A stretch of 59,698 nt of DNA from Isotricha intestinalis (GCA_023807065.1 JAJJLU010000380.1:1-59698), one strand, 5' to 3'; positions 1 through 11,295 are shown, counted from the first letter of the stretch. Made by a program: numbers and translations. Notes: generated by a model from the sequence alone, not told the origin.

Positions 1-17
1 CCCAATCCCCAATCCCC
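1..17. repeat. Telomeric repeat tract, CCCCAAT-type
   Basis: The window begins with CCCAAT, CCCCAAT and CCCC, which is about 2.4 copies of a seven-base C4AAT unit, and then passes directly into AT-rich DNA. C-rich repeats on the 5' strand at the extreme end are what a left telomere looks like in ciliate macronuclear chromosomes. Only a short tract remains, probably trimmed in assembly. The unit differs from the CCCCAA of Tetrahymena; from memory, CCCCAAT is reported for rumen entodiniomorphid ciliates. Confidence 0.8.
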
Positions 18-87
18 TTAAAGAAACAAAATTTTTAAGACAAAAATTAAAAAAATATAATTTAATATTTTATTAATTATTTTATTA

Positions 88-895
88 ATGATTGGAAATG
101 ATGATATTTTTGAATGTTATCTTGATAAAATTAAAGAAGAGTATATAAATATTTCCAAAATACTTTTTGAACTATCAAATCTATATCAAACAAGAAATTT
201 TTATTTAAAAAGAAAAACACTTCTTAATATGAATTTTAAAAAAGAAAAAATAAATAAAGAATTGGATGGAGAAATAAAAGAAAAAATAAATGAATCAAAT
301 GATTGTAAAAATGAAGCTTTAAATTTTGAAGAAGAATTTAAATGATTTGAAAAAACCAAAAATAAATGAATCAACTGAAAATACAATTTATAATCCTCCG
401 AAAATGAAATATCAGAAAAAATATATATAAAAAAAATATTCAATTTCAAAATTAAAGATTTAGAAAAAGGAACAATAATTAACGCTTTTAAGGTTTATAT
501 AAGTTTTTGTCAGTACAAATTTTATTTAGGATTATTTAAATTTAGTAAAAAATATTGAAAATGGAGTGTTAAATATAATAAAGAAATGGAACTTTCCATT
601 ATCTCTCACAGCAAAACAAATAAAAATTATTTTGAATTATTTAAGTAAAATCAAACAAAAAATAAATCAAACATTATTAGATAATCATGGAATACAAATA
701 AACTTTTCTGAAATAGATTATGGAATATAAAAATATTATTTAAATAAATAAGAAAAAAAGATTAGTCATTAATTGTGTTTAGGGAATTAAATTCAAATAT
801 AAATTATTTTTTTCTAAAATATAAAAATGCAAATGTATATTAATTAAAAGATTTAAATAATCACACTTATTTTGAATTATTTGGATAGAAAATGT
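88..895 (+). pseudogene. Decayed subtelomeric coding remnant, unrecognised
   Basis: An ATG at 88 opens an 85-codon frame that stops at 345. The protein-like reading then continues in other frames: a Lys/Asn-rich stretch from about 344 to 405, a stretch containing LEKGTIINAFKVYISF from about 406 to 560, and a well-formed stretch containing FPLSLTAKQIKIILNYLSK from about 538 to 728. A further coding-like piece lies near 785-895 but is cut by TAA and TAG. At least three frameshifts, all beside A or T runs, are needed to join these. The family is not recognised. Indels from poor assembly at a contig end could mimic decay, but genes further in are open for kilobases, so I favour a real pseudogene. 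Confidence 0.45.
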
Positions 896-900
896 TAAAA

Positions 901-945
901 TAATTATATAATTATAATTATATGATTATAATTAAATTATATAAT
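901..945. repeat. Imperfect AT-only palindrome
   Basis: This stretch is composed only of A and T apart from one or two G residues, and its left half is nearly the reverse complement of its right half (TTATATAATTATAATTATAT against a matching return). It lies between two decayed coding remnants. In DNA this AT-rich, imperfect palindromes arise often by chance, so no function is claimed. Confidence 0.35.
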
Positions 946-1104
946 GTTTTTCTTGAATTTAAATTTAATAAAATTAAATAAAAATTATGTATTAATGTAT
1001 ATTTGAAAAAAATGGAAATATTATCTTATATTTTTAAAACTTTAAAATATTTTTGAAATTTTTATGATTGATGATTAAATGTAAATGTAATAAATGTCTT
1101 TTTA

Positions 1105-2155
1105 TTCAAAAAAATGATTGCTTTTCATTCTTCAAATTTCTAGAATTATAAGATTTATGTTATTTTTTGTCCCAACTGAAGAATTATATTTAACTATTTT
1201 TTTCATATTAATTAGATAATAATTTATTAAAGATTAATATATTATCTTTATTTTTCATTTTATTTCCATTTTATTATTTTCTTTTTCAATTTTATAAATA
1301 TTAATTTCAGGTAGTTTTCTATTCTTTCTTTTTATAATATCATAGAAGAACCATAATTTCTGATTTTTTTTGAATTATAAATTCAATTATGTTATTATTA
1401 TTAAATCATCATTTTCACTAGGGAAACTTCATTATTTTATATTATATCATTTTTCTTCAAATACAAAATCGATCGATGAATAAAGAACAAGGAATTAAAA
1501 ATTATAAAATTTTATTAAAATACATTTTTATTTGATAGGTATGGGAAATGATTAAAAGGTTAATTTCAAAACATTTTTATATTTTTTATTACATTTTATT
1601 CTATTCAAAATACCTACTAAATAAGAACCAGAATCATTTCCACAAAAAGAAAATACTTTTTATTTTATTTTTAACATCTATTTTTACTTTATCCTGGAAT
1701 AATTTTTCTTTATTATTTAATTTGAATAGTATTCTTCTTTAATATCTATATATTTTGAAAAAGATAATTATAATTTTTCTTTGGGAATCAACAATAATTA
1801 AATACATTATATAAGAGGGAAAAATATATAATTGAAATTCTTTCAAAAATACAAAAATTATAATATTTAATATTTAAATTAATAATATCGCTAGGTCATT
1901 ATTTTTTCCTTATTTATAATATTTTGAAAATCTATAATTTTATCTGATGAAAAATTATTAGTTGGTTTCGGTAATTTGATTTTTTTCATTGATTAAAATA
2001 TCATTTTTTTGAATAGTTAATATATGACTTGACGAAATAACTTCATTTTTTATTTTTTTTTGTTTTGGATTTTATAAATTAATTTTTCTTCGGGAACTTT
2101 GAACATTATTTATTTTGATTATTAATTTTTTTTTACGAGGAAATTTTTTTTTCAT
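1105..2155 (-). pseudogene. Decayed coding remnant on the minus strand, unrecognised
   Basis: Read on the minus strand from an ATG at 2155, protein-like stretches follow one another but are broken by TAA/TGA stops and frame changes. Examples are MKKKFPRKKKLIIKINNVQ near 2155-2090, NNKEKLFQDKVKIDVKNKIK near 1720-1650, QKLWFFYDIIKRKNRKLPEI near 1360-1300, and MKKIVKYNSSVGTKNNINL near 1210-1150. Codon texture (Lys, Asn, Ile and Glu with GAA/AAA-type codons) matches the live genes. No domain is recognised. The 64-codon plus-strand frame at 1548-1742 is a shadow of this remnant. Confidence 0.35.
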
Positions 2156-2583
2156 TATTTATACAATAAAATGTATAAAATTGATAAAGAATTAAAACAT
2201 TATTTCAAAATTTTCACCTATTTGGTTGACTAATTCTGTATATAAAATATTTACCCCAATAAAAAGAATAAAATTTTTTTAAATTTAAGACACAAAATTT
2301 TCCATTTAATTGTTTTCAATATTTTTATTATAATGTTTATATTATAAAGAATTATATTTAAATGTTAAAGTGAAACTTCAATCACAATTAAAACTATATT
2401 GATACATCATTTTAATATATATTTTCAATTCTAAATTTAAATTCAATATTTGTTAAAGTAAAAATAATTAAATATAATCATAAAAAAATATAAAACTATA
2501 TTTCTAATCATATATTGTATAATAAAAATTTTAAATAAATTTTTATTTTTATAAAATAAAATTTATCATAAAATTTATTTTAA

Positions 2584-5500
2584 ATGAAAATTGATATTAT
2601 AGAAACTCAAAATAAAACAGAATCAAATATATCAAAGGAAGAAAATTTTAAATTAAAAGAAAAGACATCATATCAATCATTTATATTTAAACAAGAAGAG
2701 ATGTCTTCTGTTTCAATATTTAAAGTATTATTTACCTTAGCAAATAAATTTGAAATTTTTCTTTTTATTATTGGTTGTTTTGGTGGAATAGGCCATGGAA
2801 TTACTTTTCAATTAATTGAATATTTTACAGGAGATTTTATTGATTATTTAAATGAAGACAGTTTATCAAATTCAATTAAAAAAAATATAAATAAATTATG
2901 TATAAAAATGATATTTTATGGTTTTCTAGCTTTAATTTTTGGATATTTAATGATGACTTTTTTTCTTTATTTTTCCAAATTAATATCTAATAAATATAAA
3001 GTTGAATATTTCAAAAATGTTTTATCAATGGATCAAATATGGTTTGATTTATCTAATAAATCATCTTTTGATATGTCAAATCAAATGGTTTTAGAATTAG
3101 AAACTATTGAAAATGGAATTGGAATTAGTTTAGGAAATATAATTGTTGAAATATCAAGTTTTGTTTTTGGAATTGTATTTGCTTTTATTATCAATTGGAA
3201 ATTTTCTTTAGTTTTATTTGCTGTATTTCCTTTTATTTTTATTATTCAATATTATATTTCTAATCTTGTGAATAAAGAAAGTGAAAAACAAAGAAAAATT
3301 AATGAAAAAGTTGGGGGATATATGGAAGAAATATTATATAAAATAAAAACAGTTGCTGCTTTTGTTAACTTTGATTTTGAAGAAAATAATTATAATAAAT
3401 TACTTGATCAAAGTTTAAAAATTGCTACTCAAAAAGCAAAAAAAGTTTCTTTATCAACTAGTGTTGTAATTTTTTCTATACATTTAATGTTTACTATTAC
3501 TTTTATTATTGGAGGAATTTTCTTATATAAACATGTAAAAACAAATGGTAAATTAATTACTTCAGGAAATATATATTCTGTTTTAGCTTTAATTTCTAGT
3601 TCCTCTTCACAATTACCTGAATTAACTCAAAATATTCAATTAGTTTCAAATTGTACTTCAGGTTCAAAATTTTTTTTTAATTTATATGAATTTAAAAAGA
3701 AACTTGATAAAGAAAAAGAAAAAACACAATATTTAACAAAAAAGAAAATAATTAAAATAGATAGAAATGAAATTAAAGGTTCAATAAAATTTAAAAATGT
3801 AACGTTTTCGTATCCAAAAAATAAAGAGCCAATTTTAAAAAATTTTACTTTAGATATTCCAATGGGAAAAACAACAGCATTAGTAGGATCTTCAGGTTGT
3901 GGAAAAAGTACAATAGTGAAATTAATAGAAAGAATATATAATCCTAAAGAAGGATATATATTATTAGATGATAAATATGATATTAAAGATTTAGATTTAA
4001 TAAATTATAGAGATTCAATAGGTTATGTTGCTCAAGAGCCTGTTTTATTTAATGATACCATTAGAAATAATTTACTATTTGGAAGAAAAATTGAAAATGA
4101 AGAAGAAACATTAAAAAATGCAATTGAAAAAGCACATATTTCTAAATTTATTAATAATTTAAATGATAAATTTGAATATATTGTTGGAGTTAAAGGAGGA
4201 AAATTATCAGGAGGACAAAAACAAAGAATTGCAATTGCAAGAGCTTTATTAAATAATCCAAAAATATTAATTTTTGATGAAGCTACTTCAGCTTTAGATA
4301 ATAAAAGTGAAAAACAAGTTCAAAAATCAATTAATTCTTTACAAGGTCAAGTTACTATTATTATTATTGCTCATAGATTATCCACTGTAGAAAAAGCAGA
4401 TAATATTATTTTTTTAGGAAAACAAGGTGAAATTTTAGAAAGAGGAACTCACCAAGAATTAATGAATTTAAAAGGAAAATATTATGAATTATATAATCAA
4501 GGAACAATTAATTCTACATATAAAATGAATAATCAAAAAAGTTCTTTTAGAAATTCTTCTAATATTGAAAATAATAATTCTGAATTATCATTAAAAAGAA
4601 AAAGTTCTATTGAAGATATAATTGATGATAATAAATTATCTATGTCAGAAGGAATAAAAAAATTATTTTATCCAAATAATAAAAATAATTATATGAAATA
4701 TTTTTATATAGGATGTATCACATCTTTTTTAAGCGGAGGATTATCAATAATAAATGGATTAATATTTGGATATGGGACAAATGCTTTAACAAATAAAAAT
4801 GTAAAGAAAGCAAGAGATGAAGGGTTAAAATATGGAATAATAATATTTATTACTTCAATGTTATCAATCATAATTGAATATATAAGATTTTTGGATTTTT
4901 CAATGTTCGGTGAAAAATTAGTAAATGATTTTAAAGTAAAAATTTTTCATAAATATTTAAGTCTTCATTTAAGCTTTTTTGATTTACCTTCAAATTCTCC
5001 TGGTGAATTAGTTTCTCAAGTTAATTTAAAAACTTCTGCAATAAATGGTGTGGTTTTATCTTTGTTTAGTATGATTATTGAATGTATTGGAAATTTTTCT
5101 TCATCAACAATTTTAGGTTTAATTTATGAATATAAAATTACTTTAATTAATCTATCTTTTATTCCTTTTGTTATATTATTGAATTATTATTCTGCTGTTT
5201 TAACAGAAGAAGATGAAAATTTGAAATTAAATAATAAATATGGTGATGTTATTAGTGAAAATTTAAGTGCAGTTTTAACAATTTTTTCATTTAATGCACA
5301 ACAAAATTCAATTAATCATTGTAAAAACGAAGTTTATAAAGGAAGTGAAAATTATTTTAAATTTTCTTCTTTAAGTGGATTCTTTTATGGATTGACAATA
5401 TTAATTGCTTTTTTAGATTATACTGCAATTTATTATTCTTCTGGAAAACTTTTATTAAATCAGTCAACTACTATTTCAAAAATAATTAAATGTTATGGAA

Positions 5501-6347
5501 TAATTTCTTCAGCAACTTTCTTTATTGGAATGTGTGTAAAAATTTAAAAAATATTTCTTTAATGAAAAAAGCTATTAGTGAATTAATTGTTCAAACTCAA
5601 ATAAAAAGTGAAATAGATCCTTTTGATGAATCAAATGAATTAATTTCAAAAAATGAAAATGAATTTACAGGAAAAATTGAATTTAAAAATGTTAATTTTT
5701 CTTATCCAACAAATAAAAAGCAAATGATATTAAAAAATTTTTCATTTAAAATAAATCCAGGTGAAAAAATAGGATTTATGGGGAAAAGTGGTTCTGGTAA
5801 AAGTTCAATTATTCAATTAATAGAAAGATTCTATGATTGTGTTCAAGGAGAAATATTAATAGATGATATTAATATAAAAAAATATAATATAATAAATTTA
5901 AGAAAAATAATAAGTATTGTTCAACAAGAACCAGTTTTATTTTCTCAATTAAATATAAGAGAAAATATTAAATATGGTAAACTTGATAGTGAAGAACATA
6001 AAATAGAATATTATGGTGAGATAGTAAATATTATTCATAAAATTAATGAAAATTCAAGTAATGAACTTTCTGGCGGTGAAAAACAAAGAGTTGCTATTGC
6101 AAGAGCTTTAATTAAAAATGCTAAAATATTAATTTTGGATGAAGCTACTTCTGCTTTAGATAATAAAAGTGAAAATGAAATTCAAAATATGCTAGATAGT
6201 ATTATTGAAAAAGAAAAAATAACTGTTATTGTCATTGCTCATAGATTAAAAGCTATTCAAAAATGTGATAAAATTTATAAAATACAAAATGGAGAAATTA
6301 TTGATTCTGGAACATTAGAAGAAATTATGAATAAAGAAAATGAGTAA
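2584..6347 (+). CDS. ABC transporter, B subfamily (MDR/P-glycoprotein type), full-length but split by a -1 frameshift
   Basis: This is an ATP-driven membrane exporter with the order TMD-NBD-TMD-NBD in one polypeptide of about 1,250 residues. NBD1 has Walker A GSSGCGKST (Lys441), signature LSGGQKQR (about 542), Walker B ILIFDEATSALD and an H-loop IIAHRL. NBD2 has GKSGSGKSS, LSGGEKQR, ILILDEATSALD and VIAHRL, so both sites look able to hydrolyse ATP. The first frame (2584-5547) stops just after the last membrane segment of TMD2. The second half is open in the -1 frame to 6347. One extra A in the A5 run at 5538-5542 would give a continuous MCVKNLKNISLMKKA reading, so a homopolymer indel or sequencing error is the simplest cause; a true inactivating mutation is also possible. 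The NBD2 helical subdomain between the Q-loop and signature is about 11 residues shorter than in NBD1. The substrate is unknown. Confidence 0.9.
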
Positions 6348-6555
6348 TATTTTTTCAATTATAATATATAAAAATTATTTAAAAATATATGATATAAATA
6401 TTTAAAATGGATTTTTTTATATTAATAATAATTAAATTGATATGTGGAAATAATAAGTACAATAAATGAATTAATTATATATTCAAAGATAATAATATAA
6501 AAAATTTTAAAACAAGATTATTTAAAAAAAAGGATTTAAAATCTAATACAATTTT

Positions 6556-8526
6556 TTATTTTCTTTTATTAATTTCATCAAATTCAGTTTTTAATTTTAA
6601 AAATTCATTTTGAAGTATTTTATTGTTTTTATCTTTCTCTATATTTAAATTTGATAATTCTTTAATTTGTTCTTTTAAATATTTTTCATTATTTTTATAT
6701 TCATTATTGATTTCTTTTAATTTATTCTCATAAAGTTTGATAATTTTTTTAGATTTAATATTATTTTCTTTTGAATTTAATATATTTAATTTTTTGTTTA
6801 ATTGTTCTATTGTTTTCTTATTAGATTTATTTTCTTGAATTAATTCACCTAAATTATCTGAAATTTGAATTATTTGTTTCATTAATTGATTATTTTCTTT
6901 TTTTAAATTTAAATAATGTTTTTCAGATTTTGATCTACCAAATAAAGAATTTTCAGTTCCATTATGTGAATTAATATAATTTGATAAATTTACTTTTTCA
7001 ACAATCAATTCAGAAATTTGATTATCTTTAATATTTATTTCATCAGTTAAATTATTTATTGTTAAATCTTTGATTTTAATATTTTTTTGTAACTCTTTTA
7101 ATTGTTCAGTAATTTCATTTACTTTTTCTTTATTATCTTCATTATTTGGATTTAAATTCTTTTCGTTATCTTTTTTATCATCTTCAATAATATTTAAATT
7201 TTTATTATTAATTTTTTCTAGTTTTTCTTCTAAATTTGAAACTTTGTTTTCTAATTCTTCTTTAATTTTAATTAATAAATTATTTTCTTTTAATATTTCA
7301 GATCTTGAATTTTCTAATTCTTTATTATTTAAAGAAAGTTCTGTATTTCTTTTAGATAATTCATTTAATTGTATTTTATTTTCTTCTATAATATCTAAAT
7401 ATAATGTATCCTCTGAATTATTATTTTCTGAGTGATTATTAATGATAATATTATTTTCGTCTTTTTCCTTTTCATATGTTCTTAATTCTTTTTCTTCAAT
7501 TTCATTTTTAATATTTTTAATATTTTCAAGATGATTCTTTATTTCTTGTTTTATTTTCGATATTTTTTCTATATATAAATTATTTGATATTCTCATATTT
7601 GAAGTTAATTTTGTTATTTTAAATTCTAAATTATTTATTGGACTATTATTATCTATTTTTTTTTGAGTTTTATAAATATTGTATAAATCATTATTTGCAT
7701 TATTTTTATGTTTAATATCATTTTTAAATTTATCTTTATTTATTTGTTTTTTATTTAACTCTTTTTTATTTTTATTTATTTGATTTTTTGGATTTAGAAT
7801 AATTGAATTTTGATTTTGACAACTTTCTTGTTTTAATTTGTTTTCGTCTATTAATTTAGAAGCAAAAAATAATTTGGTTTTATTTTGATTATTCCTTTCT
7901 GATAATTGTAATTTATTTGAAACATTATTCTTTTTATTAATATAATTATTATTTAATCTTCTTTCTTTATTTATTCTTTTATTTTCAAAATTATTTGTTT
8001 TTTCTTCTATAATAGAACAATTTTTTTTTTCCTTTTTCTTTTTTCTTTTTAAATTCTTTTTATAGTTATAAATATTATTATTTTTTTCAGAACTTACACT
8101 ACTATTCATAAATGATGAATTAATATTGTTTTGAGAAGAAGAATGAAAAATATTACCTGAAGATCTAATATTTTTATTATGAAATTTTATAAAATTAGCT
8201 TTTTTATATAATGGACTTGGAGAATATCTTATATAATTATTTATTGAATCTTTTTGAATTTTATTTTTTCTTACAATTTTTAATTTTTTTATTGTTTCTT
8301 TTGCTTTAGAAATAAATGATTTCATATCTAATTCAATTTTTACTAATATTTCAATCAATAAAGTTTCATTTTGATAAATTATTTTCCATTCATTTATTTC
8401 GTTTTTAATTAATTTATAATTTTCTTTTATTTCTTTGATCAATGAATTTATTAAAATTATCATTTCTTCATCTATATTTTTTTGGTTAGAAAGTTCCAAT
8501 AAAGATAATTTTAATGTGCTATTCAT
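6556..8526 (-). CDS. Coiled-coil protein, unknown function
   Basis: The protein has 656 residues and ends with TAA. The first 95 or so residues form a helical, Leu/Ile/Glu-rich block (LLELSNQKNIDEEMIILINS). Next is a basic, Asn/Ser/Lys-rich stretch to about residue 290, likely disordered. The rest (about 300-656) is dense heptad-like coiled coil with repeated EEKLEKINNK- and EINIKDNQIS-type segments. No enzyme motif is visible. It is divergent from the Rpn6 gene, with 145 bp between the two ATGs. The long rod suggests a structural, cytoskeletal or centriolar role, but this is inference only. Confidence 0.8.
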   Translation of the reverse strand: MNSTLKLSLLELSNQKNIDEEMIILINSLIKEIKENYKLIKNEINEWKIIYQNETLLIEILVKIELDMKSFISKAKETIKKLKIVRKNKIQKDSINNYIRYSPSPLYKKANFIKFHNKNIRSSGNIFHSSSQNNINSSFMNSSVSSEKNNNIYNYKKNLKRKKKKEKKNCSIIEEKTNNFENKRINKERRLNNNYINKKNNVSNKLQLSERNNQNKTKLFFASKLIDENKLKQESCQNQNSIILNPKNQINKNKKELNKKQINKDKFKNDIKHKNNANNDLYNIYKTQKKIDNNSPINNLEFKITKLTSNMRISNNLYIEKISKIKQEIKNHLENIKNIKNEIEEKELRTYEKEKDENNIIINNHSENNNSEDTLYLDIIEENKIQLNELSKRNTELSLNNKELENSRSEILKENNLLIKIKEELENKVSNLEEKLEKINNKNLNIIEDDKKDNEKNLNPNNEDNKEKVNEITEQLKELQKNIKIKDLTINNLTDEINIKDNQISELIVEKVNLSNYINSHNGTENSLFGRSKSEKHYLNLKKENNQLMKQIIQISDNLGELIQENKSNKKTIEQLNKKLNILNSKENNIKSKKIIKLYENKLKEINNEYKNNEKYLKEQIKELSNLNIEKDKNNKILQNEFLKLKTEFDEINKRK

Positions 8527-8671
8527 TTATTTTTTATAATCGTGATAATCCTATAATCAAATTAATTATCATTTATTTAAAAAAATAAATTAAACAAAAA
8601 AATATTTAATCAGAAAATCTATTGTTTGTTTTCACTAATTTAAACTATTTAAATAAAAAAAATATTTAAAA

Positions 8672-9955
8672 ATGGAAGAAATATTTTCTTTATATGATAA
8701 ATCTCAAGACCCAGATTTTATTGGTCAAAAAGAAGTTGCAAAAGAAATATTAGAAAAATCTAAAAATGTTCCTCCAATGGAATATGATCAAGAAAAACAA
8801 ACAAAATATTATTCAATTATGAGATGGACAGTAAATACTTTAGGTTTAACATATTTTGAAGAAGGAGATATGAAATTATATTTTGAATTAATTAGAGAAA
8901 TTAAAGAGATAAAAAATACAAATAATACATTTTTAATAAAATTAACAGATAAATTAATAGGAAAATTAAAAAAACAAAAAGAACTTCTTCCAGAAGTAGA
9001 AAAATTATGTAATGAAATAATTCAATTTTGTATAGACACAAATAATATATCAATGAAAAATAGAATAGAAACTCGTTTAGCAGAAATATATTATATAAAT
9101 TCAAATTATACAAAAGCATTAGATTTATGTAATAAAATAATATTTGATTTAAAAAGATATGAAGATAATTTAGGTTTAATTCAATTACTTTTATTAGAAA
9201 GTAAAATTCATTATGCAACAAAAGGTATAAGTAAAGCAAAAGCAGCATTAACAAGTGTAAAAACTTTAGTAACTAAAGTATATATTGAACCTAAATTACA
9301 AGCAAATATTGATATGCATGCTGGAATTTTAGCTGCTCATGAAAAAGACTTTAATTTAGCTTATTCTTATTTTTTTGAAAGTTTTGATGTTTATAATATT
9401 CCTACTCAAAAAAAAAAAAATAAAGCTATGAAAGCTTTTCAATATATGATTCTAAGTAAAATTGTAGGAGGACATATTGAAGAAGTTAATAATATTATTT
9501 TAAGTAAACAAGGAAGAGATTATTATGGAAAAGAAGTTGAAGCTTTAAGATCAGTTGAAATTGCTGTTAAGGAAAAAAGTATTAAATTACTTAAAGAAAA
9601 TATTGAAAAAAATAATCAATATTTTAATGATAATGTTATTGAATTTCATTTAAATAATTTAAATAATGAATTATTGGAAAAAAATTTAATCAAAATTATT
9701 AAGCCGTATTCTGTTGTTGAAATTGATTTTGTAAGTAAAAGTATTGGATTACCTTATTTAGATGTTCTTAATAAATTAAGACAAATGATTTTAGATAAAA
9801 AAATTAATGGTATTCTTGATCAAGGAAAAGGAAGTTTAATTTTATATGATTCTTTACCTTCAAATCCATATTTAGATAAAAGTCTTGAGACATTTAAAAA
9901 TTTAGAAAAAGTTGTTGAAGCACTCGATAAGAAAGTAAGAGCAACAAATATATAA
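8672..9955 (+). CDS. RPN6: 26S proteasome non-ATPase regulatory subunit 11 (Rpn6/PSMD11)
   Basis: Rpn6 is a lid subunit of the 26S proteasome that clamps the lid to the base and core. The 427 residues match the family's usual length of about 420. The N-terminal and central helical solenoid contains the family-typical LLLLESKIHYATKGISKAKA and ALTSVKTL...PKLQANIDMHAGILAAHEKDFNLAYSYFFE regions (about 165-245). A C-terminal PCI winged-helix region follows (about 290-390), then a terminal helix needed for lid assembly in the family. The ATG at 8672 follows an A-rich leader and starts in the expected acidic EEIFSLYDKSQ region. Nothing is odd, and the subunit should be essential. It shares a 145-bp spacer with the divergent coiled-coil gene. 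Confidence 0.93.
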   Translation: MEEIFSLYDKSQDPDFIGQKEVAKEILEKSKNVPPMEYDQEKQTKYYSIMRWTVNTLGLTYFEEGDMKLYFELIREIKEIKNTNNTFLIKLTDKLIGKLKKQKELLPEVEKLCNEIIQFCIDTNNISMKNRIETRLAEIYYINSNYTKALDLCNKIIFDLKRYEDNLGLIQLLLLESKIHYATKGISKAKAALTSVKTLVTKVYIEPKLQANIDMHAGILAAHEKDFNLAYSYFFESFDVYNIPTQKKKNKAMKAFQYMILSKIVGGHIEEVNNIILSKQGRDYYGKEVEALRSVEIAVKEKSIKLLKENIEKNNQYFNDNVIEFHLNNLNNELLEKNLIKIIKPYSVVEIDFVSKSIGLPYLDVLNKLRQMILDKKINGILDQGKGSLILYDSLPSNPYLDKSLETFKNLEKVVEALDKKVRATNI

Positions 9956-10065
9956 GAAAGAAAAATATAATTATTTAAAAAATAATAAACCAATAATTAT
10001 TTTATTATGTTATTATTTATTTATTTTACTATTTGATATTTTTTATTATTTTTATAGCAATCCAT

Positions 10066-11295
10066 ATGTCTAATAAAATTAAAAAGATAATATTAAATAC
10101 AGATTTTATTATTGGAAGTTATGTAAACACAATCACTTCCAATAATGGAAATAATGGTAATTTATCTAGTAATAGAAATAACAGAATTTGCTCTACAGAT
10201 ATTAATAATACTGCTTCAAAATTAAGTTATTTAGATTACACTTTTTTATCTCATAAAAATGCTCTTTCTTTAAATTCTTCTCTTTGTTTTAATAGTAAAA
10301 GAACTGAAGACTATTTATTTGATTTAAATAAAACTTTAGAATTAAATTTAGAACTTTTAACTCAAATATTTAATTCAAAATTTAAAAACGATGAATTAAA
10401 CCAAATGTTTCAAAATATGAAAAAGAAAATTAAAGAAAAAAAAATGAAAAAGAAAGAGGTAATTGATTTAGGATCAAAAGTATTAATTGATAAACAAATA
10501 GCTGAAGAAAAAAAAAGAAAAATTGAAGAAAATAATGAATATTACCAGGAAAAAATAATTGAAAGTGAAACAAATTCTTCAAACAAAAATGAATATATTA
10601 AAATAGTAGAAAAAAAATTATATGAAGTCGAAATTTATATTCAAAAAAATACAAAGAATTTAAATCATACAAAATATGATAAATATAAAAATTGGAAGTT
10701 GAGAAATTTCCTAGATGAAAATATATCAGAAATAAGAAGGAAAGGATTTTTAATTAAAGAAAAAGCTCAACTTCAGGAAATGATAAATGAAACAAGAAAA
10801 GAAAATGAAGATATTATTAATGAATATAAAAGAGATGATGAAGCTATTTCTCAAATAAGAAATAAAAATGAAAAAAAAATTAAAGAATGTATGAATAAAT
10901 ATAAAAAAGAAATATATATAATTGGAAATAGAATGAAAATGTTAAAATCTCATTTAAAAGAGTTAACAAATAAATATAAATATCTTTCTACTATCAATGA
11001 AAATAAAAAATTAGAATCAAAGAAGTCTAAAGAAGAAACTAATTTAAATATTAATAATAATATGAGTCAAGAAACAAATATAAATAATAATAATATTTCA
11101 GTAAATAAAGATACAAGTATATTACCTCATGATATGACAAGAAAATTAAATAATTTTATGGATTTTTCACTGATTTTAAATAAAAAAGAAGAAAGTAAAA
11201 TAGATGAATTGATGAAAACTGGAATAGGAGGAAATCCTTTTGCTAATTTATCAAATACAAACATATGGGATATAAGTGTTATAAATAAGAATTAA
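10066..11295 (+). CDS. Coiled-coil protein, unknown function
   Basis: The first ATG of this frame is at 10066 (MSNKIKKIILNTDF). The frame is open upstream to a TTG at 10033, but those hydrophobic codons are AT-rich leader and are left out. The product is about 409 residues. It has a short Ser/Asn-rich head and then Lys/Glu-rich coiled coil from about residue 100 to 320 (KKKIKEKKMKKKEVIDLG, EKAQLQEMINETRKENEDI). A low-complexity Asn stretch follows, with a conserved-looking tail containing GIGGNPFANLSNTNIWDISV. No catalytic motif is seen. The family is not recognised, and a cytoskeletal role is possible. Confidence 0.75.
   Translation: MSNKIKKIILNTDFIIGSYVNTITSNNGNNGNLSSNRNNRICSTDINNTASKLSYLDYTFLSHKNALSLNSSLCFNSKRTEDYLFDLNKTLELNLELLTQIFNSKFKNDELNQMFQNMKKKIKEKKMKKKEVIDLGSKVLIDKQIAEEKKRKIEENNEYYQEKIIESETNSSNKNEYIKIVEKKLYEVEIYIQKNTKNLNHTKYDKYKNWKLRNFLDENISEIRRKGFLIKEKAQLQEMINETRKENEDIINEYKRDDEAISQIRNKNEKKIKECMNKYKKEIYIIGNRMKMLKSHLKELTNKYKYLSTINENKKLESKKSKEETNLNINNNMSQETNINNNNISVNKDTSILPHDMTRKLNNFMDFSLILNKKEESKIDELMKTGIGGNPFANLSNTNIWDISVINKN

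Noticed and set aside
901..945. AT palindrome as a possible origin or regulatory element
   Set aside because: In DNA this AT-rich, near-palindromes of this quality are expected by chance; listed only as a repeat.
5534..5571. A 38-bp GT-AG intron that would bridge the ABC transporter frames
   Set aside because: It would restore frame but remove a helix-forming stretch (VKNLKNISLMKKA) that fits the family; a one-base indel is simpler.
10033..10065. Hydrophobic N-terminal extension (signal-like) on the 10066 gene
   Set aside because: It would start at TTG. The codons are AT-rich leader; the first ATG is at 10066.
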